Shown here one piece after another: positions 8,833 through 15,776 of a stretch of 15,776 nt of DNA (the stretch's first letter is position 1; each line of letters begins with the position of its first letter). The DNA is from Thalassiosira profunda. Taxonomy: Eukaryota > Bacillariophyta > Thalassiosirophyceae > Thalassiosirales > Thalassiosiraceae. The stretch covers positions 1-15,776 of the forward strand of contig JALLAP010001120.1 in NCBI GenBank assembly GCA_036939355.1, in the 5' to 3' direction. Position numbers and translations under genes: made by a program. The notes beneath the pieces were generated by a model, which did no database searches, was not told where the DNA came from, and saw nothing but the letters and a program-made list of their open reading frames with translations.

Positions 8833-10377
8833 ATGAATCGGCATCTCCCTGGACGACGATGTGCGCTGACACGCGTTGCATGCCTCCTGGCGACCCTGCT
8901 CGCCATCGCGTGGGCCGTCTCCTTTGTCTGCTTTGTCAAGCTGCACCATCTCGATGCGGCTGCAAATACACTGGTGGGTGGAGGACTAGGCGGGGCGAGC
9001 AGTGAAGCCGGCGCTGCACATCACGAGAATCAGATTGGCGACCAATCATCCAAAGAAGTACATATTGTCTTCTCAACAGACTGCTCGGGCTATCAGCACT
9101 GGCAGAGCATCGCGTCCTGGTACTCCCTTCGCAGAGCGGGCCATCTGGGACGCGTCACCCGCATCGCCTCGGGGTGCACGCCGGCACAGGAGGATGCAAT
9201 ACGGCTGGAGTTCGAGAAGATACGTCGGCGCCCCGCGAACGAGAGATTGGGAGTGCATTTCACCCCCTCGTTTGCATTGGGCGGCAAGAACTACAAGTAC
9301 AGCAACAAGCCTGGCGGAATGCTCCATTGGATACGGAACAATACGAACCTGGAGGAGCCGGTTGTGGCACTAGTAGATCCCGACATGATGGCATTGCGTC
9401 CGGTGCTGCCGACTCTGGGCGAGGGCCTGACGGCCGTGCCCGCTGAGAGCGACGGCTATCGCGATCTGGAGGAATACGTGGACGCGCACGGGAGGCCCTT
9501 GTTGCTGCGACGGAATAATCTGCCGAAGCTCCCACCGCGGGTGACGCGTGGGATGGCCGCAGGACAGAATTTTGGACTTGGCGCAGTGTGGGCGAATGCA
9601 GGGACGCCAAAAGCGGGGAAGGACTTTCGTCAATTCAATCTAACGGAAGTGTGCGGTGCTGGCTCTCCCTGCTTGAACGTGCCTCCAAAGAGCAGAAATG
9701 GGGCGTACACCACAAAGGAGTATGCCGACAAGCATTTTGCCGTCGGGCCCGTCTATCTCGCAACCACACCAGATTGGGCCGAATTGCTACCCCGATGGCA
9801 CGACTTTACACCGCGGGTGCACGCGCAATATCCGAAGCTCCTGGCTGAGATGTTCGGCTTCACAATGAGCGCAGCGGACATGCAACTCCCTTTCGCCTTG
9901 TCGTCGAGCTACATGGTATCCGACCCAAAGACGTTTTCGAGTACGGAGAGCTGGATGTGGGCTGATGAGTATGCGAGGGACGGCGAAGAACACTCCGGAC
10001 GGAGCGTGTGCAAGGGAGCCACACACAACTCACTTCCGACCGAAACGTTGCGACGCTTGAGAGCTTACGGCTACGGGAGTTATGCTCGTGATGATGATAA
10101 TACTCCAGCGAAGGAAGCTGTGGGCAGCGGTGGACTGCCGACGTTCCTCCATTATTGCCAAAACTACCAGCTCTCTGGACACAAATTTGCCAAGCGGAAG
10201 GTGCCCCACGACTTCTTCCGCTGCGACGGAGAGCCGCTGAAATTTGACGTGGACGCCCTGGCGAAGGAGCTGGAATCTTCTGCCGACAGGAAGCTACTGC
10301 GGACTGGATTCATGCTTTGCCATCTGATTCCGCTGATGAACATGGCATTGGAGGACTACAAATCAGACGTCTGCTAA
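8833..10377 (+). CDS. Type II membrane glycosyltransferase, peptidyl-serine/Hyp glycosyltransferase-like
   Basis: This is an uninterrupted 514-aa ORF (ATG 8833, TAA 10375-10377). Residues 1-9 are basic, and about 13-36 form one hydrophobic signal-anchor, so the protein should be a Golgi or ER type II enzyme with a lumenal catalytic domain. The domain begins at about residue 76 with HIVFSTDCSGYQHWQS. It continues with GRVTRIASGC, NKPGGMLHW and VDPDM (D182 and D184), the likely metal/nucleotide-sugar DxD site. Further conserved-looking blocks are GQNFGLGAVWANAG, a CG..SPC pair and FLHYCQNYQL near the C-terminus. This order resembles plant and algal peptidyl-serine alpha-galactosyltransferase and hydroxyproline O-arabinosyltransferase proteins, which act on cell-wall-type glycoproteins. 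Donor sugar and acceptor residue cannot be decided from sequence alone. The start is supported by the signal-anchor directly after the ATG. Confidence 0.85.
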   Translation: MNRHLPGRRCALTRVACLLATLLAIAWAVSFVCFVKLHHLDAAANTLVGGGLGGASSEAGAAHHENQIGDQSSKEVHIVFSTDCSGYQHWQSIASWYSLRRAGHLGRVTRIASGCTPAQEDAIRLEFEKIRRRPANERLGVHFTPSFALGGKNYKYSNKPGGMLHWIRNNTNLEEPVVALVDPDMMALRPVLPTLGEGLTAVPAESDGYRDLEEYVDAHGRPLLLRRNNLPKLPPRVTRGMAAGQNFGLGAVWANAGTPKAGKDFRQFNLTEVCGAGSPCLNVPPKSRNGAYTTKEYADKHFAVGPVYLATTPDWAELLPRWHDFTPRVHAQYPKLLAEMFGFTMSAADMQLPFALSSSYMVSDPKTFSSTESWMWADEYARDGEEHSGRSVCKGATHNSLPTETLRRLRAYGYGSYARDDDNTPAKEAVGSGGLPTFLHYCQNYQLSGHKFAKRKVPHDFFRCDGEPLKFDVDALAKELESSADRKLLRTGFMLCHLIPLMNMALEDYKSDVC

Positions 10378-10968
10378 CTGCAAATGGAATTCGTCCTCGT
10401 CTAGAAAGGACAGATCTTTCACGTTTGCTGACGAAGCCCATCGAAACACTCCCTGTTGGACGTCACGATATAAAGACTCCACCGATTTCCGAACATTCAT
10501 CCACCTGCAATTGCAATGTTGCGTGCCATCCCGGGCGAGGCGACGGAGACAAGAGGCAAAACGACGGCACCGGAAACGACTGCATCGACCACACGACGAC
10601 GCCAAGAGCCAGGCAAGGCGCATGGCGGACCATTGTCGCTTCAGGGCCACTCGCTAGGGGGAGGGCGGCGTGGAGGCAGTATTGTAGAGTGATGGAGGTT
10701 GGACTCATAAGTACGTACGTAAGGTACTTATTGTACGTGATCTTCCACCAAAGTTGGCCAAGCCAGAAGCCAGAACCTCCTGGGCGGGCGGCGTGGTGGT
10801 CCCTTGCCGAGACGCCGCCGCCTACCCTTCCTTCACTCTCCACCCCCCATTGCCGGTCGGCGCCCCCCTCGATTCTCGAGCCGTCCGTCTCCCTCCCGTG
10901 TCGCCGTTTCATTTACAGAGAAGAACCATCGAGCCTTATTGCAAAATAAGTGCACCGCGCCGAAGACG
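10378..10968. promoter_or_regulatory. Intergenic region between glycosyltransferase and MYND gene
   Basis: This 591-nt stretch holds the 3' UTR of the glycosyltransferase and the promoter/5' leader of the MYND gene. Visible items are a TATA-like GATATAAAG at about 10468-10476, which is far from the MYND ATG, an ACGT-containing inverted repeat at 10707-10731, a pyrimidine/CCC-rich stretch (about 10820-10910), and a small hairpin CTTATT-GCAA-AATAAG (10935-10950) about 18 nt before the start codon. Overlapping open frames on both strands here have arginine-rich, shifted-frame composition and I do not call them as genes. Confidence 0.5.
10707..10731. repeat. Inverted repeat with ACGT core
   Basis: ATAAGTAC (10707-10714) is the exact reverse complement of GTACTTAT (10724-10731). 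The 9-nt loop GTACGTAAG itself contains ACGT, and a further TACGTG follows at 10734-10739. The composition resembles the tract at 3676-3703. It may be a transcription-factor site for the MYND gene 240 nt downstream, or a transcript hairpin. Confidence 0.75.
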
Positions 10969-13396
10969 ATGCCTTCAAGGAAGAAAAACAAAGGGAAAGC
11001 TCGTCGGGCGAAGGCCGCATCGGCGGCCGCACGCGGGCCTCCGGCTTCTGTGGGCGCCGTTGCCCCTGGAGTGGCTGCTGCTGTTGCTGCATCCGCAAGC
11101 GCACAGCAACCCCCGGATGCGCTGCTGGGCCTCGCGGAATTGTCGTTGAACGACAACAATCACTGCGACCACGGGAGGTCTAAGATTGGAGACCGCTGCG
11201 AGGCCTTGATCCGCGACTACGACAGCGAACTGAAGCGCATCTTTGACAAGGGGAACATGACAAACGAACCCAACCGCTTTGTTCAAATGCACGTTTTGAC
11301 GCAACTGCTCGGGAAGGAGGGATTTAGCATGCTCTCCAAGGACTTCACGGACACCCTTTCTTCCGGCCTCCTCTCCCTCGGGATAGACTATCTCGTCAAG
11401 GGTCAAACCCAGCTGACCTATCCATATCCGTGGGGTAGAATGGCAACAGTGGTGTCGCTGACCTTAGCAATGACCTCCAAAGATCCCGCCAAGGTCGAAA
11501 TCATGTATGGATGGGGGGAACGCGAAACAACTCTGTTCTTGGCGGAGAAAAGCGGATGCTCTTGTTTGAAGGCCAAATACTGCAATCACGGCCGGACGGA
11601 CGACATATTCGTGAATGGTCCCTGCCACGACTATCTGTTTTGTTTCGAAGAAGCGTTGAGCGCCGAGCATGCCAGAGCTGGCGACTTGGTGGACGAATTC
11701 ACCACAAGGGAAGCCGCACTGAAAGCCTCCAACTGGGCATACGGCCAAGTTATTGGTGATGGGAACCCCAAGGGGCTCAAGGAGAAGGTTATGAAATGTC
11801 TCCTCTCTTTGGGAACAAACTTGGTCCTCGCCGGAACTCCCGATTCGCAGATGCAGGCTGCTTCAGTGGCCACTGCGCTCTTGATGTTGGATTCAACCAT
11901 TGGAGGCGAGCTACATCTAGTACAGAAGGTGCGTCCTCTGATGTTTGGTGGACCCTGCGAGTGGGCCCGCCTATTTGCAGGTCGGATGAGCTGCTCCTGC
12001 GTAGTAGATAGGCGGGCGGAGATGGCGTCGAGGCCGGGCGTCGTTGCCGCAGGTCAGCGTGCAACCCTTGCCGTTGCTGCGGGCTCATTCCACTGCAATG
12101 CCACAGTTCGCTTCGACAACCTCACCGGTGGCGGCGCGCCCTACAATGGCATGAAAGGTCGCGTCCAGTCGGCGCTCAATCCGGATGGTCGACAGGAGGT
12201 GTTCGTCCTGGCGATTGGGAAATCGGTGGCAGTCAAGCCGGCGAAGTTGGTGGAATTGTTTGAGATGGGGGATCGAGTAATTGTCCAAGATTCTCAGTCA
12301 AATTTCAACGGGCAAGCTGGGACGATTGCTGTTGCAAATCATGATTACGGTGGTATGTACTCTGTCAGGGGACTCGGGAGCTGCGCTGGCGCTATTCCGG
12401 GCACATCCCTGCAGGCGATGCGGGACGCCGAAGGCAAAACGATCACGGACAATGGCGCCCTTCGCGACCAGCTGAGGCTTCGGATGTCGAATCAACCAGG
12501 AGCAAGCTCGTCGGAGTTTGCTATGGCCCACCTGGTCCTCGGGGACGAATGCAAACACGGCTACCCACGCGCCAACCTTTCCGAAGACAACAACGGCTGC
12601 GTCACGTGGATGAAGGCATTCGAGGCGTCAATGAAGGACTTCATCGTGAACGATTGCCGTCCTGCCGAGCCCGGCTCAGGCATGAAGGACTGAATGGGCT
12701 ATGTCCGTTCGGCATATTCGTCGGCTGGCTTGAAAAGGCAGGAAAAGTTGAGCCGCAGTGGCGTGGCAAGGTCATCTCGAGCATTGCTGCGTTGGGCACC
12801 GGCTGGTACCTCCGAGCCATGTCTGACGGCCCCAATCCCCACCTGGAAATGTGCTGTATCGCCGTGGCGGCAGTCCTCTACCTGGAGAACAATGTGGACG
12901 CGGGTGTAGTGGCAGATGGCAAGAGAAGCCTTTACCATTACGGGCACCTCAACCCAATGTTTCGGGACATCACAGGTGAGTAAATCAGTGATCGTGTTCA
13001 TTTGTTGCCATAGTAGCTCTGGCAAAGAAGTCTAACATCCAACAAAGGCGACGCGCCACGGGAAATGGCAAGATTCTTCAGGAAGCGCGTCTCATGCTCC
13101 TGCCTCAAATTCTTCTATGGCCACTTCAAGAAAGACTCGAAGAAAGGCATGTGCTCCGGTTGTGGCGCGTCAAAGCCTATCAAGGAGCTGATGGTCTGCA
13201 CGCGATGCAAGGCTGCTCAATAGTAAGATGATTTCTGTCCAGTTGCCTTTCTTTACCGTCAATCTTCCCTCTAACGCCCATGCCTGCAACCAGCTGCTCA
13301 AAGCAATGTCAGGTCGAGGACTGGCCGGAACACAAACGTGTGTATTGTTTCAGGGCCGATGGGATTGAGGCGCATGCCCCATCGAAGAAGAAATAG
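10969..13396 (+). CDS. Three-module CxHG...CSC protein with C-terminal MYND finger; apparent frameshift
   Basis: The start at ATG 10969 opens a lysine-rich MPSRKKNKGKARRAK leader, possibly nuclear-targeting. Exons are 10969-12975, 13048-13222 and 13294-13396. Introns are 72 and 71 nt (GTGAGT...AAAG and GTAAGA...CCAG). One repaired base would give about 761 aa. The layout is module A from CDHG (residue 66) to CSCL (197); module B from CNHG (205) to CSCV (342); two SH3-like barrels (about 365-488) with NGMKGRVQ...GKSVAVKPAKLVEL and NGQAGTIAV; module C from CKHG (528) to CSCL; then a complete MYND finger (CSGC, CTRC, YCSKQC, W..HK, YC) and a KKK end. The frame from ATG stops at TGA 12691-12693, but the continuation (GLCPFGIFVGWLEKAG...) is clean in the next frame. 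One base is therefore missing within about 12655-12693, by mutation or sequencing error. Function is unknown; a diatom-type MYND scaffold is likely. Confidence 0.75.
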
Positions 13397-13536
13397 CTTC
13401 CATGGCGGCAGCAACAACAGAGATATCTTTCCACCCACGAGCGAAAGAAGAGTAACCTGAAGAAATTCCCTGCGTAGCCAAGAACCTAGGATGCCAATAC
13501 ATGAACAACTGCCTCTCTCTGTAAGGTACTCATAGC
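13397..13536. other. Convergent 3' spacer
   Basis: Only 140 nt separate the stop of the MYND gene from the stop of the leftward PDZ gene. I see no further coding sequence or repeat in it. Confidence 0.5.
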
Positions 13537-15776
13537 TCACTTCCTCGCCGAAACCATTGTCAAATTCCTCCGCTCTGCTCCTTTGTCTGTGAGAACCTTC
13601 ACAACCTCTTTTGTCCGCAATCCANACCATTGTCAAATTCCTCCGCTCTGCTCCTTTGTCTGTGAGAACCTTCACAACCTCTTTTGTCCGCAATCCACTC
13701 AGAGGAACGTCATCCTGGCAGACCATAATTTGGTCAAGGACCGGAGCGTAAGCGAAAGAATCAAAGGGCGAGAAAACATGGCATCGCACAACTCACAATT
13801 GCAATCAGTTCATCTGTGGGGAAGACCCAACCGGCAAGAGGGCTTTCTGGCGAGACCCGACTGACCACCGCATGGCCCCGGTATTCGACGAAGGTGATTC
13901 CAAGCTTTCCCGGAGGAGCCGTCACAACTCGATGGATCTTTCCTGCACGAGACCACTCTTCTCTGGTCCGAGATTCTCGCTCTGGAGTCCGAATCACTGC
14001 TGCACCGTCAGAATCGTGCTGTGTCGGAGATGGCTTGCGACGCGAGAGAAACCCCATCCCCAAAGACCGTATGCTGCCAAAGCTTTTGCTCCCCGTGTCC
14101 TCGATATCGTCGTCATCTGCGCTCGATGCAGCACTCAGATCGTCCATCAGAGAGGGCGATGCGTGATTAGCTGTAAATGAATTGTCTCCTTTGATCTCCG
14201 AAGACAGCGATGTGTACATACTTCGCCCAATCAGGGNGATTAGCTGTAAATGAATTGTCTCCTTTGATCTCCGAAGACAGCGATGTGTACATACTTCGCC
14301 CAATCAGGGGTCCTCTTCTCGATGGCGTTTGGTTGGATTGGATATTGGTGACGGCCGAAAAGATGGAGCCAGCATTGCTCGGAGCTCTGTTAATGGAAGC
14401 ATTGCTCGAGTTCCTCATCAAGACAGGAAAAGAGCTCGCCAAAAGAGGCTTCTTTGGGCTCATATCATGTGACTCGTCTCTATCTTTGATGGCGGCGCCA
14501 TTCTGGGTTGCCTGATACGCCATCAAATGGTGCTGAATCTCGCCAGACGTCTGCCTCTGGTGCACCTTGGAAGTTTGGGAGGCAGCGTTAGGAGGAACCC
14601 CATCACGCGTAGCAACAGTCTGTCTCACTGACACAGCGATATCGTACGTTGTCTGTCTGTGCGCACGCGATGTGATCTCTACATGCAAATCGTTGCGGCT
14701 CAATAGCAAAGGCAGCACATGCATAACGAAGCCGTCGCGCACTTGATGATCCAACCCCGACAGCTTGAGGCAAGGCATCGACTCGACCGCCTTCGTCCCG
14801 CTCAAGATGTCTTCGACCCAGCCGGTCAATGCCGTTTTCGTGTCTGAATCGTCCGTCCAAGCGGACAGAATGGCATCAACGATTGGACTCTGGAGTCCAT
14901 GATCCGGCAGCGGAGGCAACGCCGTCTGTCCCCACTCGGTGGAGAAGTTCTCCCCGTCGAGCATGCGAATATTGACCATTTGCTCTGGCGAGTGACTCTC
15001 CGACAGATGATTGCCTGCATTTGGTTCGTCAGTGATACTCTCCGCATGCATGCTCCTCTCATCTTCCTCTGCCCGAAGCGACGCAATCAACGCTGTTCGA
15101 TACTCGTCAAGTTCCTTCTCCAACGCAGGATCATCCAGCCTCACCGATGGAGCGACACCATCGTCGTTGCTGTTGTTCTCTTCGTCATCTGTAGAAGCCG
15201 ATGCAACCGTAGCTTCTATCTCATCAGCAATCTTCATAAGCAGGTCACCTTCCTCGTTCGCTGCTTCTATGGGTTCAATCTCCGACGAGAATGGCTCTTT
15301 TCCCTGGTGCTCTAAAGCAGAGATTTTCTGGTTCGCCCGTTCCAATGCGGCCCTGAGAAGCAGGATCTCTTTGCGACTCTCAAGTTGGAGTTCTGCTTCC
15401 ATCTTCTTCTCCCATTGAAGGAAGGATTTGTCATGCGATTCACAAAGTTTTGCATCCGGCGAACGAAGGACCAACTGGTTCCCCTCTCTAACATCAGATG
15501 ATGAGCTAGATGATAATATCGATCGATTTGCAGGCATTGACATCATGGGCTGATGTTCAGAAGGTTGGAGCTTTAGGAATGAGAAAGAGAGAGAGAGAAG
15601 AATGAGTGCTGTAGACAGCGGATGCAGTTGCAGCAACGAGTTGCATCGTACCTTGCTAGATTGGGAACTGTTCAGCCTCCCTATTTCGGCGCGGCATTTG
15701 GATAGCTCTTCGTTGAGACGTCGGATCTCTTCCTCCCTTGACAATGTAACATCTTCCACGGAATGAAGCTGTGCTC
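13537..15776 (-). CDS. Coiled-coil and PDZ-domain protein (5' truncated at right edge)
   Basis: The frame is open at the right edge, so the start lies outside. Exons: 15776-15652, 15570-13797 and 13714-13537 (TGA 13537-13539). Introns are 15571-15651 (81 nt, GTACG...AAAG, stopless and in frame) and 13715-13796 (82 nt, GTGAGT...CCAG). When each N-flanking duplication is collapsed, the frame is continuous and gives about 642 residues. Order: an N-terminal coiled coil (SREEEIRRLNEELSKCRAEI), a second heptad stretch (KKMEAEL...LLLRAALERANQKISALE), acidic linkers, a compact block (IVDAILSAWTDD...LKLSGLDHQVRDGFVMHVLPLLL...SRAHRQTTYDIAVSV), a Ser-rich linker, then a C-terminal PDZ-like domain (HRVVTAPPGKLGITF...VSRVSPESPLAG...DELIAI, then DDVPLSGLRTKEVVKVL after splicing). 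It is probably an intracellular scaffold. The middle block is one I cannot name. Partners are unknown. Confidence 0.8.
13553..13697. repeat. 72-nt perfect duplication around a single N (assembly join)
   Basis: The 72 bases at 13553-13624 are repeated exactly at 13626-13697, with N at 13625 between them. Keeping both copies shifts the PDZ reading frame by 73 nt. Keeping one gives a PDZ C-terminus that ends NLTMVSARK-stop. This is best read as two contig ends that share an overlap and were not merged. Confidence 0.9.
14165..14309. repeat. Second 72-nt perfect duplication around a single N (assembly join)
   Basis: The 72 bases at 14165-14236 are repeated exactly at 14238-14309, with N at 14237. 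The copies both encode RSMYTSLSSEIKGDNSFTAN. Collapsing to one copy restores an open frame from the Ser-rich linker into HASPSLMDDLSAASS and the PDZ domain. The geometry is identical to the other join. Confidence 0.9.

Noticed and set aside
10468..10476. TATA box GATATAAAG
   Set aside because: It lies about 500 nt before the MYND start codon and within the likely 3' UTR of the preceding gene. It is weak evidence alone, so it is mentioned only in the spacer entry.
10317..10949. Open frames on both strands between the glycosyltransferase and the MYND gene
   Set aside because: No recognisable domain, biased Arg/Pro/Ser composition, and overlap with the 3' end of the glycosyltransferase in another frame.
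10804..10968. N-terminal extension of the MYND protein from an earlier ATG
   Set aside because: The extra 55 residues are Arg/Pro/Ser-rich leader-like sequence. The ATG at 10969 starts the lysine-rich leader expected for this kind of protein.
13553..14309. Tandem duplications as recent biological repeats
   Set aside because: Perfect identity, equal 72-nt length, a single N at the centre and restoration of frame on collapse all point to contig joins.
15571..15651. Transmembrane helix in the PDZ protein
   Set aside because: The hydrophobicity comes from a pyrimidine tract ending in an intron-like acceptor; it is more likely an intron.
1..15776. CRISPR array, tRNA, rRNA, transposon or viral insertion
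   Set aside because: No spaced direct repeats, cloverleaf, integrase, transposase or terminal repeats were seen by eye on either strand.

Overview
This window is gene-dense eukaryotic nuclear DNA. It has short introns of about 63-98 nt, mostly GTGAGT/GTAAGT donors, tightly packed genes on both strands, and no rRNA, tRNA, CRISPR array or transposon that I could see. Three things point to a diatom, probably a centric one close to Thalassiosira: a Sel1-MYND gene with a RING remnant, a second MYND protein starting MPSRKK, and ACGT-rich intergenic motifs. This is inference from remembered family traits, not from a search. Two single-N positions, each between perfect 72-nt copies, show it comes from a draft assembly.

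Layout, left to right: (1) the 3' end of an unrecognised Cys/Trp-rich gene (+, to 663); (2) AMP deaminase, seven exons (-, 762-3550); (3) a 378-nt divergent promoter with (TACG)n; (4) a Sel1-MYND gene (+, 4151-4996) preceded in frame by a broken RING finger; (5) a SMARCAL1-like SNF2 ATPase (-, 5245-8459); (6) a 373-nt divergent promoter; (7) an intronless type II membrane glycosyltransferase of the peptidyl-serine/hydroxyproline glycosyltransferase type (+, 8833-10377); (8) a 591-nt spacer with an inverted repeat; (9) a large MYND zinc-finger protein built from three copies of a CxHG...CSC module, with one apparent frameshift (+, 10969-13396); (10) a coiled-coil/PDZ-domain protein cut by the right edge (-, 13537 to edge).

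The genes do not form an obvious pathway. Genes alternate as convergent pairs (663/762, 4996/5245, 13396/13537) and divergent pairs sharing short promoters.

The most notable observation is in gene 5. Its N-terminal region carries six copies of a ~20-residue motif that resembles the single RPA32-binding motif at the N-terminus of animal SMARCAL1. This suggests a fork-remodelling or annealing helicase with multivalent RPA binding.
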